This document shows positions 43,184 to 51,847 of a stretch of DNA of 51,847 bases, piece after piece. The stretch is from Actinomycetes bacterium (GTDB lineage Bacteria; Actinomycetota; Acidimicrobiia; Acidimicrobiales; JAMCPL01). Each line of letters begins with the position of its first letter. Position 1 is the first letter of the stretch. The stretch is taken from positions 1-51,847 of the forward strand of contig JAJZWK010000001.1 in assembly GCA_021846725.1 (NCBI GenBank), read 5' to 3'. A program made the position numbers and the translations under genes. Under the pieces are notes generated by a model. That model searched no databases. It worked only from the letters and a program-made list of their open reading frames with translations, and was not told the DNA's origin.

Positions 43184-43936
43184 ATGACCATGATTGCCGA
43201 AGTGCAAGAACATAAAGATGAAGATCCACTAGACATATTGGAACGACTGGTAAAGGACCACCCCTCTGATATATACGATATTCCGTTAAGTGATATTATA
43301 AACGCTTTCTTGGTAGAGCTTAAATCAATTGCAGATTCTACTGTTCTGAACAATCTGGACAGATTCTCGGAATTCGTGCTTTTGGCATCTACTCTTCTTG
43401 AGTGGAAATCCAAATGCCTGCTGAATCAAGACAGCGACACCGATGTCGATGAAGAGCTGTATGCCTTGGAGCAGAGAGATGCCCTCATAGGTAGATTCAT
43501 GGAACTGCAGGTATATGCAAAGATAGCATTGACACTATCTTTTATGATGGAGAAAGCTGCTCTTTCCGTTCCCAGAACGGCCGGTCTTGAAGAGAAGTTC
43601 GCCAACATCGCACCCGATCTTCTTGCCGGTATAGATAAATTTGCACTACGCGATGCGTTCAAGAAGGTAATCAATCGTACTATGCCTGAAGACGTACAGA
43701 TTAATCACGTCACCGTAGACAAAGTAAGCGTCTCGGAGACCATCATCACCCTCGAAAGGCGCCTAAGCAACCTTCGTAGGGCAACATTCAGGGAATTGAC
43801 CAAGTATCTATCCGACAGGATTGATATTATCGTCCATTTCCTGGCCCTACTGGAGTTACACAAACGCGGAACAGTCTCACTGAACCAGGCCGAGACCTTC
43901 GGTGATCTAGAAGTAGAGTGGATTTCAAATTATTAG
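43184..43936 (+). CDS. scpA: Segregation and condensation protein A
   Basis: Kleisin subunit of the SMC-ScpAB condensin, 250 residues. DPLDILERLVKDHPSDIYDI and FLLASTLLEWKSKCLL-type segments at the N-terminus and the winged-helix C-terminus (FLALLELHKRGTVSLNQAE) match the family. scpB begins one base after its stop. Confidence 0.94.
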   Translation: MTMIAEVQEHKDEDPLDILERLVKDHPSDIYDIPLSDIINAFLVELKSIADSTVLNNLDRFSEFVLLASTLLEWKSKCLLNQDSDTDVDEELYALEQRDALIGRFMELQVYAKIALTLSFMMEKAALSVPRTAGLEEKFANIAPDLLAGIDKFALRDAFKKVINRTMPEDVQINHVTVDKVSVSETIITLERRLSNLRRATFRELTKYLSDRIDIIVHFLALLELHKRGTVSLNQAETFGDLEVEWISNY

Positions 43937-43937
43937 T

Positions 43938-44600
43938 ATGTACCCAATGAACGAGTACAATGGGAATGAAGCTGATGACAATGATACCAGTAATCAAAGT
44001 GCGTCATCTGCCAGTGTACCTGCTACATATACCGAGACTGAACGCGCAATAGAAGCAATATTGATATCAGCCATCGAACCGGTCAGACCAGGGTTACTTG
44101 CAGAGTTATTGGAAATTCCATTGACCGATATAGAACAAGTCTGCAACACGCTGTCAGAACGTTACGAAAGAGAACGACGAGGCTTTGTCCTGGCCAGAGT
44201 TGCTGGTGGATATAGATTGCAGACCCATCCTGATCTTGCTACGTATATGGAACGCTTTGCCATGGAACATATGTCACCCAGACTCTCGTCTGCCGCATTG
44301 GAAACCCTGGCTATTATAGCCTACAAACAACCAATCTCAAAAACTCAGATAGCGGCGGTGCGAGGAGTAAATGTAGATGGTGTAATTAAATTACTCTCAC
44401 AACGTGGGTACATAGAAATTGGTGGATACGCAGAAGGCCCTGGACGACCTGCACTCTATGTCACCACTTCACAGTTCCTTGAAAGCTTGGGTATGGACAA
44501 TCTTGACGAATTGCCACCTATTGACAACTTAATTGTTTCCGATGAATCAGAGTTGTCAGCGATAGAGGATCGCTTCAAGGATACTGATCCATCTGAATAA
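43938..44600 (+). CDS. scpB: Segregation and condensation protein B
   Basis: Partner of ScpA, 220 residues. Two winged helices, with ALETLAIIAYKQPISKTQI, AAVRGVNVDGVIKLLSQRG and GPGRPALYVTT. The N- and C-terminal ~30 residues are Asn/Asp/Ser-rich and not conserved. Directly downstream of scpA. Confidence 0.95.
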   Translation: MYPMNEYNGNEADDNDTSNQSASSASVPATYTETERAIEAILISAIEPVRPGLLAELLEIPLTDIEQVCNTLSERYERERRGFVLARVAGGYRLQTHPDLATYMERFAMEHMSPRLSSAALETLAIIAYKQPISKTQIAAVRGVNVDGVIKLLSQRGYIEIGGYAEGPGRPALYVTTSQFLESLGMDNLDELPPIDNLIVSDESELSAIEDRFKDTDPSE

Positions 44601-44711
44601 AAATTTATAAAGATTGCTGAAGATGAACTATCCCAAGTTCAAAGTCGTCGTACATAATAGCTGATTGATACATACAGCCGATAAACAATCAATACATGTA
44701 CAGTAGTACTC

Positions 44712-45455
44712 ATGGATGAAAAACTGCAGAAGGTATTGGCTGCTGCTGGCATTGCGAGTCGTAGAAAGTGTGAAGAATACATTATTGCAGGCAGAGTCAG
44801 TGTAAATGGCAATATAGCAACTACTGGAAGTAGGGTGAACGCCCAGTCAGATATAATCTGTATAGATGGTCAAAGGATTCCTGTAGACCCAAGCCTGACA
44901 TATTACCTGTTGAATAAGGAAAGGGGGATCATATCGTCTGCAAGTGACCCCTATGGCAGACCTACGGTGGTAAGCTGTGTGCCAAGCAATATCCGCTTGT
45001 TTCCAGTGGGAAGACTCGATGTCGACAGTGAAGGGTTGATACTGCTGACCAATGATGGCTTCCTTACGCACAGACTCACTCATCCATCCTACGGCATAGA
45101 AAAAGAGTACCTGGTACAGGTAGAAGGAACCCTGTCCAGGACTGATTCGACGAAGCTGAAAAATGGCATCGAACTGGAAGATGGCACCGCCTACGCCATA
45201 CATGTAAGGATATTCTCGCCCAATTCCATGACTATTACGGTTACAGAGGGTAGAAACCGGCTCGTACGAAGGATGTGCGAGGCAATTGGTCATCCGGTTA
45301 CACGATTGATCCGTATAAGAATAGGTCCACTTGCCGATAGATCTCTGTCGCCTGGACATAGCAGATTATTGACTGGCAAAGAAATTCTGGCGCTCTACGA
45401 CGCTGTAGCCAAAAAGTCAGGGAGTACTACTTCTAGACATAGTTATGTAGAATAG
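44712..45455 (+). CDS. rluB: 23S rRNA pseudouridine synthase RluB-type
   Basis: 247 residues: N-terminal S4 domain (LQKVLAAAGIASRRKCEEYI) and catalytic domain with GRLDVDSEGLILLTNDG (catalytic Asp) and EGRNRLVRRMCEAIGHPV. TACAGT seven bases before the ATG could be a leaderless -10 box. Classification among RsuA/RluB/E/F members rests on the scpAB context. Confidence 0.9.
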   Translation: MDEKLQKVLAAAGIASRRKCEEYIIAGRVSVNGNIATTGSRVNAQSDIICIDGQRIPVDPSLTYYLLNKERGIISSASDPYGRPTVVSCVPSNIRLFPVGRLDVDSEGLILLTNDGFLTHRLTHPSYGIEKEYLVQVEGTLSRTDSTKLKNGIELEDGTAYAIHVRIFSPNSMTITVTEGRNRLVRRMCEAIGHPVTRLIRIRIGPLADRSLSPGHSRLLTGKEILALYDAVAKKSGSTTSRHSYVE

Positions 45456-45521
45456 ATCGACTAGATTATCCAACTTGTATTAGTTGTACTAGCATGGCTA
45501 GTAGTCTGTATTGTCAATAGC

Positions 45522-45598
45522 GTGATGTCGTCTGGCAAATCAGAAACATCACCTGCCTGGCGGAAACCCATGATTATTCGTGGAACAGACTACCAGGC
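45522..45598 (-). repeat. Dispersed structured element, copy C
   Basis: Minus-strand orientation. Outer stem CCTGGC-type: GCCTGG (45555-45560) with CCAGGC (45593-45598), enclosing the core CCACGAATAATCATGGGTTT. The second stem is ACATCAC (45546-45552) with GTGATGT (45522-45528). The core matches copies A and B while both stems have different sequences. Intergenic between rluB and aroH. Confidence 0.7.
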
Positions 45599-45640
45599 AA
45601 CAGATTGAAATAGGATTGGGATAGGATGGAGAGATAGAAA

Positions 45641-46009
45641 TTGTTTGCTGAACAGAAAGTAAGGGCAATCAGGGGAGCTACGACGGTAGAAAAAGATACC
45701 AAAGAACAGGTTACTAAACGTACCCAGGAGTTGGTAGCCAAAATCTTGGAAGCAAATGATATAGCTACCGACAATATAATAAGTGTCATATTTACCGCAA
45801 CTGATGACATAAAATCCATGTTCCCAGCTACCGCAGGTCGTGCAATGGGTCTTGAAGGAGTCCCTCTCCTGTGCGCCAGAGAGCTGGATATCCAGGGTTC
45901 GCTAGCGTTGTGTATCCGGGTACTCATGCATGTATATACGACCAAGAGACCGGATGAAATCAAACATGTCTACCTAGAGGACGCTATCGTGTTGCGAGGA
46001 GACTTGTAG
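45641..46009 (+). CDS. aroH: Chorismate mutase, AroH class
   Basis: Converts chorismate to prephenate; 122 residues, the monofunctional trimeric AroH type. VRAIRGATTVEKDTKEQV, VIFTATDDIKSMFPA and PLLCARELDIQGSL are characteristic. TTG start with GGAGAG about ten bases upstream. aroA follows after 10 bp. Confidence 0.95.
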   Translation: MFAEQKVRAIRGATTVEKDTKEQVTKRTQELVAKILEANDIATDNIISVIFTATDDIKSMFPATAGRAMGLEGVPLLCARELDIQGSLALCIRVLMHVYTTKRPDEIKHVYLEDAIVLRGDL

Positions 46010-46019
46010 AGTTATAGAG

Positions 46020-47396
46020 ATGAAAGCACTGAAAACATATGATGGCACGATGGAGGTTACATCAGGCACCTCTATACATGGAAATTTGTCTGTTCCGGGA
46101 GACAAGTCAATATCACACAGAGCAATAATGGTAGCATCACTTGCTCCAGGTAAGTCACTTTTACGTGGACTTCCGGATGGCGACGATGTTGCCCGCACTG
46201 TGCACAGCGTAGAGAAAATTGGGGTAGGGGTAAATCAAGATCTGACCCAACCCAAGAATAATCTGCCCCAGAACAAGAATATAGTGATAGAAGGTGGCCG
46301 AGATAGAATGCACCCTCCATCATCACCTCTAGACATGGGTAACTCAGGGACGGGTATGAGACTAATGGTCGGTCTACTCTCCGGATTCCCGTGGACAGTT
46401 GAATTTATTGGAGATCAGTCACTGTCCAAGCGCCCTATGGATCGTATAGCTATCCCGTTGGGAAAAATGGGCGCAGTAGTAACCGGCCATGGTGAAGTAG
46501 GGAATAAATGCCATCCACCGCTTGTAGTAGTTGGAGGTCATCTGCATGGTATCGACTATGCGCCTCCAGAGCCAAGCGCTCAGGTGAAAGCGGCTATTCT
46601 TTTTGCGGGACTCTCTGCCGAGGGTACCACTACCGTAAGAGAACATGTACCGACCAGGAAACATACTGAAGAAATCTTCAAGATCGCTGGCATCCCTGTA
46701 CACATAGATGGCAATTCTTCCCTAGAAACACCAGATAATATCTATACGGTAAGTGTAAATGCAGCGGAACCGTCTCCATTTATCATTGACATTCCAGGTG
46801 ATCCATCTCAGGCAGCATTTTTCATCGTTGCAGCATTGATTGTACCAGGAAGCGAGATATATGTGGGTCCTATCTATCTCGGACAGGACAGAACAGGATT
46901 TATAGAGGCACTGAAACGCATGGGAGCAGACCTTACTATAAATACAACTGGAGATGAAGTCATTCCATTGGGGTATATAAAAGCAAGCTACAGTAGGCTG
47001 AATGCAATTAAAATTTCATCCGAGGAAATAGCCTCTCTCATAGATGAAGTGCCGATACTGGCAGTAGCAGCTGCAGTTGCAGAGGGAGTATCGGTATTCG
47101 AAGGATTAAATGAACTCAGGATAAAGGAATCGAACAGGCTGGAAGGTACAGCTAAGCTAGTGAACTCCTTTGGAGGCAATGCCCATGTGGAAGGCGATAA
47201 TCTGATTATTAATGGTACAAAGAACCTAAGGGGAGGAGAGGTAGACGCGCATGGCGATCACAGGGTTGCCATGGCAGCTACAGTTGCAGGGTTAACTGCT
47301 ATTCCTGGAGATCACAGTATTATTACTGGGTATAAGTCTATTGATTCCAGTTACCCAGGATTCATAAATGATCTTTCCAGCGTGCTCGAGGACTGA
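46020..47396 (+). CDS. aroA: 3-phosphoshikimate 1-carboxyvinyltransferase (EPSP synthase)
   Basis: 458 residues. LSVPGDKSISHRAIMVASLA, LDMGNSGTGMRLMVGLLSG, RPMDRIAIPLGKMGA, DIPGDPSQAAFFIVAAL and IKESNRLEGTAK are the family motifs. A small Asn/Gln/Pro-rich insertion (about residues 75-87) is present. It makes the chorismate precursor used by the preceding AroH. Confidence 0.97.
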   Translation: MKALKTYDGTMEVTSGTSIHGNLSVPGDKSISHRAIMVASLAPGKSLLRGLPDGDDVARTVHSVEKIGVGVNQDLTQPKNNLPQNKNIVIEGGRDRMHPPSSPLDMGNSGTGMRLMVGLLSGFPWTVEFIGDQSLSKRPMDRIAIPLGKMGAVVTGHGEVGNKCHPPLVVVGGHLHGIDYAPPEPSAQVKAAILFAGLSAEGTTTVREHVPTRKHTEEIFKIAGIPVHIDGNSSLETPDNIYTVSVNAAEPSPFIIDIPGDPSQAAFFIVAALIVPGSEIYVGPIYLGQDRTGFIEALKRMGADLTINTTGDEVIPLGYIKASYSRLNAIKISSEEIASLIDEVPILAVAAAVAEGVSVFEGLNELRIKESNRLEGTAKLVNSFGGNAHVEGDNLIINGTKNLRGGEVDAHGDHRVAMAATVAGLTAIPGDHSIITGYKSIDSSYPGFINDLSSVLED

Positions 47397-47479
47397 TTTC
47401 AGTAAGTTATTGGAAACGACATATCGGTATTGCAGCTACATTATGTATATTAAGACCGATTCTAGCGATTCTAGCCGAC

Positions 47480-48247
47480 TTGGAGAATAGATTGGGACCA
47501 ATTATTGCAATAGATGGTACAGCAGGGTCAGGAAAATCGACGCTCGCGAAATCATTGGGAAAGATACTTGGACTCCATGTACTGGATACGGGGGCTATGT
47601 ACAGAGCTGCTGCTCTGAAAGTACTTTCTGTAATGGGTGAAGAACGGCCAGAAACCCTGACCAAAGTACCTGACGATGAGTCTTGGAGTCTGCAGGTGGC
47701 TGAAATCGTAAAAGAATCTGTCATAGTCATAGAAGATAGAGTTAGCCTTGATGGACAAGACGTAACAAAGGAGATAAGGACCGATCGGGTAGACAGGTTC
47801 GTCTCTTTTGTAGCAAGTATACCGGCAGTTAGAGAAGACCTTGTCTCCAGACAGCGCCAGTGGATAGCCATACACAACGGGGGAGTGGTAGAGGGAAGGG
47901 ATATTGGAACCGTAGTATGTCCCAATGCAGATTTGAAAGTATATCTGACAGCATCTATTGAGGCAAGAGCAGAGAGGCGAGCAGCAGAAAGAGCTACTGG
48001 CGAAAGAGCCGAACTAGAAAGTATGATAGATAGGCGTGATGCATTGGATATGAATAGATCTACAGGAGCGTTGCCCTCCTTAGAGCTTGTTGCTTCAGCC
48101 GAATCGAATGGAAGAGATGACATAATAGTCATAGATTCCACTGAGTACAACGCATCTGATGTACTGAGCAGAGTGCTTACTCGCTTGGAGACGATAGGAA
48201 TCCATCCACCCTCCAGACAGATGAGGTATAGTACAGATGAGATATAA
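47480..48247 (+). CDS. cmk: Cytidylate kinase
   Basis: Phosphorylates CMP/dCMP. 255 residues, P-loop GTAGSGKS (13-20), LDTGAMYRAAAL, VVEGRDIGTVVCP and YLTASIEARAERRA. TTG start; an open frame upstream lacks conserved sequence. It overlaps plsC by 11 bases. aroA-cmk adjacency is widespread in bacteria. Confidence 0.95.
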   Translation: MENRLGPIIAIDGTAGSGKSTLAKSLGKILGLHVLDTGAMYRAAALKVLSVMGEERPETLTKVPDDESWSLQVAEIVKESVIVIEDRVSLDGQDVTKEIRTDRVDRFVSFVASIPAVREDLVSRQRQWIAIHNGGVVEGRDIGTVVCPNADLKVYLTASIEARAERRAAERATGERAELESMIDRRDALDMNRSTGALPSLELVASAESNGRDDIIVIDSTEYNASDVLSRVLTRLETIGIHPPSRQMRYSTDEI

Positions 48248-48923
48248 CGCTACACCATACGAACTGGATGCAATTGGAGCGTCGGTGCCATGGTGGGTTT
48301 ACGCGGCGGCGCGCTGGCTGGCGCACCAAATAAATAAATATATGTGGCATGTAGAGGTTCACGGTAGATTTAATATCCCGACCACAGGACCGGTGATTAT
48401 AGCTCCTGTGCATAGGAGTTTTATAGACTTTTTCATAGCCTCAGAGGTAACCAATCGACCCATAGCATTTATGGCCAAAGATGAATTATGGAGATACAAG
48501 CTACCCGCCAAATTTCTTGAAGCATTTGGAGCTTTTCCAGTCAACCGTTCAGGAGTGGACCGTAAGGCACTAGAGAGAGCTGAATCAATCCTAAAATCCG
48601 GAGGAACATTGATCCTCTTCCCTGAAGGCACTCGTCGTAGCGGAAATACGGTAGGTAAATTGCATGAAGGTGCGGCATTTCTGGCTGCTAGAACCGGAGC
48701 AGTGATAATTCCTGTCGGGTTATCGGAGACCGAGCAGATAATGCCCAAAGGGTCCAAGATCCCTAAGAGAATGCCGGTCAAAATCGCCATCGGCAAGCCT
48801 GTACGTGCACCCGACACGTCGTCATCAAAGCGTGTCCGTAAAAGTGAATTGGATAAGATTACCGCCGATGTCGAAGAATCCATGCAAGGCGCTTTCAACA
48901 CCGTAAACGACATAAGCAACTAA
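48237..48923 (+). CDS. plsC: 1-acyl-sn-glycerol-3-phosphate acyltransferase
   Basis: 228 residues of the PlsC family: acyl-acceptor motif HRSFID (HX4D) about residue 61, FPVNRSG, LILFPEGTRRSG and IIPVGLSETEQIMPKG. Membrane-associated, forming phosphatidic acid. The start overlaps the cmk end, so the pair is co-translated. Confidence 0.93.
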   Translation: MRYNATPYELDAIGASVPWWVYAAARWLAHQINKYMWHVEVHGRFNIPTTGPVIIAPVHRSFIDFFIASEVTNRPIAFMAKDELWRYKLPAKFLEAFGAFPVNRSGVDRKALERAESILKSGGTLILFPEGTRRSGNTVGKLHEGAAFLAARTGAVIIPVGLSETEQIMPKGSKIPKRMPVKIAIGKPVRAPDTSSSKRVRKSELDKITADVEESMQGAFNTVNDISN

Positions 48924-48967
48924 GAGACGGTTCTACGACTCAGCAGCTATGGATCAGCAGTTGCAGC

Positions 48968-49792
48968 TCAGCGGTTGCGTAGTTCCCTGATCCAGGTATA
49001 CATAGTGACCTTTGCATAGTTCCATCCAAACCACACATTGTGCCCCTTCTTCGTCGTGCCAGATGCACGTGGATACCATGTTACTGGTCTGTCCTGTATC
49101 TTCCACCCATGCATAGCTGCTGCTATAACTACCTCTGCTGTCTGGTACTGTGGCTGTTCCAGGGTAATATCTTTAAGCAAATCCGCCCTGATCGCCCTAT
49201 AGCCATTGGATGTATCAGTCAACTTAGTATGCGCCATCATGCTGATCAACTTGCCAAAAAATACAACACCCGCTTTCCTCATCTTGTCGACGGTGTTGTC
49301 CGTCCCAAGTCTACGGCTCCCTATTACCAGGTCAGCCTCACCTGAGACAACAGGCTCCAATAGTATATCCATCTCTTTAGGATCATTTTGCCCATCTGCA
49401 TCCAGAGTAACTACATACTTTGCACCGTATTGCGTAACCAGACGGTAGCCTACCTTGAGTGCAATACCATGACCGAGGTTGACCGGAAATACACAGCAAT
49501 ACATATCCTTTCCGTGCCTAGGGTGCTTCTTGACTATGTCCTCTGTAGCATCGTCTCCGCCATCAACCACGACCAACGTGGTAACCGGGAATCCACACGA
49601 TCTCTGTGGAATATCGTCGATAACCTTTCCTATATTGCCCTCTTCTTCATATGCTGCGATAAGAGCAACAACTGGGCTAAAAGATGGTTCAGGATAGCGA
49701 TCATGAAAATCAGCTACAGCTAGATTCTGCACCAGTTCTGTCGGAGTAGATGGTTTACCTATTGCTTTGAAATCGCTATTGCCGTTCTTCAT
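48968..49792 (-). CDS. Family 2 glycosyltransferase (DPM1-like)
   Basis: 274 residues. VVALIAAYEEEGNIGKVIDD, TLVVVDGGDDAT, LDADGQND (DXD metal/nucleotide site), SRRLG and LTDTSNGYRAI resemble polyprenyl-phosphate mannosyl/glucosyltransferases. No membrane helix is seen in the C-terminus. The acceptor is unknown. Confidence 0.88.
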   Translation of the reverse strand: MKNGNSDFKAIGKPSTPTELVQNLAVADFHDRYPEPSFSPVVALIAAYEEEGNIGKVIDDIPQRSCGFPVTTLVVVDGGDDATEDIVKKHPRHGKDMYCCVFPVNLGHGIALKVGYRLVTQYGAKYVVTLDADGQNDPKEMDILLEPVVSGEADLVIGSRRLGTDNTVDKMRKAGVVFFGKLISMMAHTKLTDTSNGYRAIRADLLKDITLEQPQYQTAEVVIAAAMHGWKIQDRPVTWYPRASGTTKKGHNVWFGWNYAKVTMYTWIRELRNR

Positions 49793-49992
49793 TGTAACAA
49801 CGTTAGCCTACCCCACACCTTAGAACAAAGCATGGCAAACAAAATCTTAAGTTTCGATTGCGTATCGGAAGACGTATCGGAAGAGTTGCTACCGTTGATT
49901 TCCTCTCCACGACTAAAGACAAGTATTCAGATTCCAGATCGACAGATTTACACAGTGCAGATAGGTCAGACATGTACCAGGTTGCTCACTTG

Positions 49993-51138
49993 CTAAGAGA
50001 GTTCTTCGAGCATCTGGGCGGCACTGGTGGTCCTGTCGCTTACCTTGTCTTTTAGCAAGGTTCTCAATTCAGGAGGCGGTGGAAAGTATTCATCTTCCTC
50101 GGTAACTACCAATTGCTCCACTCCATTGACAGGTGATAGAGCAGAGATCACCTCTTGGACAAGATACTCAGGAGCCGATGCTCCGGCGGTAATCCCAATA
50201 ATGCCTTCGAGGTCATTGGGTAGCTCTCCTGCATGATTAATTCTAAGTACCCGATGCAATCGACCGGAGCCGCTTTTATCTTTGGTAGAAGATAGTGAGG
50301 TAGAAGATAGTGAGGTAGAAGATAGTGAGCCATCCTCAGGAGATACAGCTGCCTGAGCCTGTGCTACCTTAACGAGAGCCTGAGTATTGGAAGAGTTTGC
50401 AGAGCCGATAACTATTACAGAATCGCAGCTACGTACTAATTGTTTTAACGCAGACTGCCTGTTGGTGGTGGCAAAACAGAGATCAGACCGATCAGGCAAC
50501 CAGACATTGGGGAATTTGTCTACTACATAGTCCATTATGTCTTTCCAATCATCCTGGCTCAAGGTAGTCTGTGCTAAAAGAGCGACTGGGGTACTTATAC
50601 CTATCTTTTTTGCTACCTCATCTACATCTGCAACCGTAGTAACCAGATGTACCGCATCCGGTGCTACCGCCATAGTACCGACCGCCTCTTCATGGCCGGT
50701 GTGTCCGACATAAATAATTTGATATCCCTTGGATGAGCGCACCTTCACTTCATGATGTACCTTAGTGACAAGTGGACAAACCGCATCTACTACGAATCTG
50801 TTCTTTTCTCTGGCTTGTCTTACTATCTCTGGGGCTGCACCATGAGCGGAGAGCACAAGAGGTACATTGGGAGGTACCTGCGCTATGTCTTCGACAAACA
50901 CCACACCAAGAGATTCAAAACGTTCCACTACTTGCCTATTATGGACTATCTCATGATAACAGTAGATTGGTGGATCGAATGATCTTACCATCCATGCCAG
51001 CGCTTTTATTGCCTTTTCCACCCCTGCACAAAAGCCGCGCGGAGATGCAACAATTACCTTGTCTACCTTCGATGTGGCATATGATACGGCATCCCCACCA
51101 AAGCTGGAACCTGGAACCTGCTCTCCTACTCTGTTCAC
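49993..51138 (-). CDS. ispH: 4-hydroxy-3-methylbut-2-enyl diphosphate reductase
   Basis: Last step of the MEP isoprenoid pathway. 381 residues with the three iron-sulfur cysteines in PRGFCAGVEKA (Cys37), VDAVCPLVTK and CFATTNRQ, plus AHGAAPEI and GHTGHEEAVGTM. A Ser/Thr-rich insertion (SLSSTSLSSTSLSST) comes from a 15-bp tandem repeat. GTG start, no clear ribosome site. Confidence 0.96.
   Translation of the reverse strand: MNRVGEQVPGSSFGGDAVSYATSKVDKVIVASPRGFCAGVEKAIKALAWMVRSFDPPIYCYHEIVHNRQVVERFESLGVVFVEDIAQVPPNVPLVLSAHGAAPEIVRQAREKNRFVVDAVCPLVTKVHHEVKVRSSKGYQIIYVGHTGHEEAVGTMAVAPDAVHLVTTVADVDEVAKKIGISTPVALLAQTTLSQDDWKDIMDYVVDKFPNVWLPDRSDLCFATTNRQSALKQLVRSCDSVIVIGSANSSNTQALVKVAQAQAAVSPEDGSLSSTSLSSTSLSSTKDKSGSGRLHRVLRINHAGELPNDLEGIIGITAGASAPEYLVQEVISALSPVNGVEQLVVTEEDEYFPPPPELRTLLKDKVSDRTTSAAQMLEELS
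50285..50329 (+). repeat. In-frame 15-bp tandem repeat in ispH
   Basis: Three copies of GTAGAAGATAGTGAG (plus-strand reading) encode LSSTS repeats within IspH, between the CFATTNRQ region and the conserved C-terminal substrate segment. Confidence 0.95.
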
Positions 51139-51355
51139 AATGCCCTGCTCAGATTGACCCTACTACGTACGTTCACTCTAATTAATAATAATCTGGCCTG
51201 ACAATGACTGGGTTTCAGGGTTTCAGGGTTTCAGGGTGTAGCCTACTGGAAACGGATAAAAGATGAACAACGAGCGGTAGACTGACACAATTACCGATAT
51301 TTTAGGTATTTTAGGCGAAAATACTCTGTCCGTAATGAAGGGATAGCTTATGGAA

Positions 51356-51377
51356 ATTTAGAGCGCTCTCTCTAAAT
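51356..51377. promoter_or_regulatory. Inverted repeat, possible operator
   Basis: ATTTAGAG (51356-51363), six bases, CTCTAAAT (51370-51377): a perfect 8-bp inverted repeat just upstream of the putative -35 box of the last gene. Its position suits an operator. Confidence 0.5.
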
Positions 51378-51382
51378 AGCCT

Positions 51383-51410
51383 TTGTATTCTGGCAATCTC
51401 TATATATTAT
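51383..51410 (+). promoter_or_regulatory. Possible promoter of the MGDG-synthase-like gene
   Basis: TTGTAT (51383-51388), a 16-base spacer, TATTAT (51405-51410), about 36 bases before the ATG at 51447. The match is moderate. Confidence 0.45.
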
Positions 51411-51446
51411 AGGTTAAAATTCATCCATGGATTGGCGCTATAGAAG

Positions 51447-51847
51447 ATGAAAACGTTGATTCTCACTGGCTCGGCAGGAAGTGGCCACCACTCTGTAGCA
51501 GATGCTTACAGCAATGCTCTGAGTTCTATAGGAATGGATGTTCGTATAGAAGACAGCCTTAAGATGCTCGGTCACAAGGAATATATTGCCGGTCAACTCA
51601 TGTACAAATTTACGCTGAGATACCAGGGAATATTTGATGCATATCATTTCTCTCAGATGCGTGCTGGAGGTAGTCTTGGGTTTGCTGCTGACAGGGCATC
51701 AGCCCGTAAAGCCGGACATACGCTGAAACCGTTTATCGATTGGCTTGGTAATGGTATGATACTCTCTGTATTTGCCACCGGCTCTGCTGCCGCAGGTCTG
51801 TTACGGACAGAAAACAACAGCATCCGAACGGTAGCATCTGTCACCGA
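51447..51847 (+). CDS. MGDG synthase-like glycosyltransferase, 3' end beyond window
   Basis: From ATG 51447 an open frame of 133 complete codons runs off the right edge. The N-terminus TLILTGSAGSGHHSVADAYS is the nucleotide-sugar-fold start of monogalactosyldiacylglycerol synthase / diacylglycerol glucosyltransferase proteins. The following ILSVFATGSAAAGLL segment could be the next Rossmann strand. Another ATG at 51427 is out of frame. It would make membrane glycolipids or act on another lipid carrier; the rest of the protein is needed to decide. Confidence 0.75.
   Translation, partial: MKTLILTGSAGSGHHSVADAYSNALSSIGMDVRIEDSLKMLGHKEYIAGQLMYKFTLRYQGIFDAYHFSQMRAGGSLGFAADRASARKAGHTLKPFIDWLGNGMILSVFATGSAAAGLLRTENNSIRTVASVT

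Larger units (their letters stand above)
51139..51446. other. Divergent intergenic region ispH-MGDG synthase-like gene
   Basis: 308 bp. It contains GGGTTTCA repeated three times (about 51211-51236), TATTTTAGG twice (about 51297-51315), an 8-bp inverted repeat and a probable promoter for the rightward gene. No RNA gene recognised. Confidence 0.7.

Noticed and set aside
49858..50055. 65-codon plus-strand open frame between the glycosyltransferase and ispH
   Set aside because: Starts in a 12-bp tandem duplication (GTATCGGAAGAC), runs into the ispH 3' end antisense, and shows no motif or ribosome site.

Overview
The window reads as a chromosomal segment of an actinobacterium, most probably a moderate-GC member of the class Acidimicrobiia. 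The base composition is mid-40s % GC by eye. Three things point there: the conserved run HAD phosphatase - tlyA - nadK - recN - pyrG - NUDIX - xerD followed by scpA - scpB - rluB - aroH - aroA - cmk - plsC; a FtsR-like MerR regulator next to gcv genes; and a beta-propeller-like protein built from 'GYWL...GDIYAFGD..YG' repeats, a family I associate with Acidimicrobiia. I cannot name the genus. I see no transposase, phage gene, rRNA or tRNA. Almost all coding content is housekeeping.

Layout. 1-1003 (-): partial YfhO-like membrane protein. 1.15-5 kb (+): xseA, xseB, a double-ACT protein, def, a YgjP-like metalloprotease. 5-8.25 kb (-): thiamine thiazole/HMP operon thiO-thiS-thiG-thiD. 8.4-14.9 kb (+): glutamate synthase gltB-gltD. 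15.6-21.2 kb (+): merR, gcvT, a small leader ORF, gcvPA, gcvPB; gcvH and lpd are absent. 21.4-23.7 kb (-): two-component system. 23.9-25.5 kb (+): der and a small zinc-ribbon membrane protein. 25.8 kb (-): stand-alone AsnC-type domain. 26.1-29.8 kb (+): two MFS exporters overlapping a gene that fuses an ECF sigma factor to a zinc anti-sigma domain. 30-31 kb: DUF2892 protein, msrB. 31-39.5 kb (+): HAD, phasin/H1-like protein, tlyA, nadK, recN, pyrG, NUDIX, xerD. 39.8-42 kb (+): DksA/TraR-type zinc finger, M50 protease, propeller protein. 42.1-43.1 kb (-): trpS. 43.2-48.9 kb (+): scpAB, rluB, aroH, aroA, cmk, plsC. 49-51.1 kb (-): GT2 glycosyltransferase, ispH. 51.4 kb to the end (+): start of an MGDG-synthase-like glycosyltransferase.

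The unusual content is in sequence architecture rather than gene content. (1) A structured element of about 75 nt occurs three times, at the start of thiD, the end of xerD and downstream of rluB; its core is conserved and its stem sequences differ between copies. (2) Many intergenic spaces carry a locus-specific direct repeat pair whose copies start 66-85 bp apart, often overlapping stop codons. (3) Core enzymes carry in-frame tandem duplications (9-, 15-, 21- and 36-bp units). (4) A (GGACA)8 tract lies in a small ORF that overlaps gcvPA by ATGA. (5) Several genes have a -10 box 6-8 nt before the start codon, implying leaderless mRNAs. thiO and tlyA have no ATG/GTG/TTG start that includes their conserved N-terminal motif, and thiO appears to begin with AUU at the predicted mRNA 5' end. 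(6) A 149-bp multi-hairpin segment closed by an 11-bp perfect stem precedes gcvT. Start codons were adjusted where domain extent, overlaps or ribosome-binding sites argued for it.
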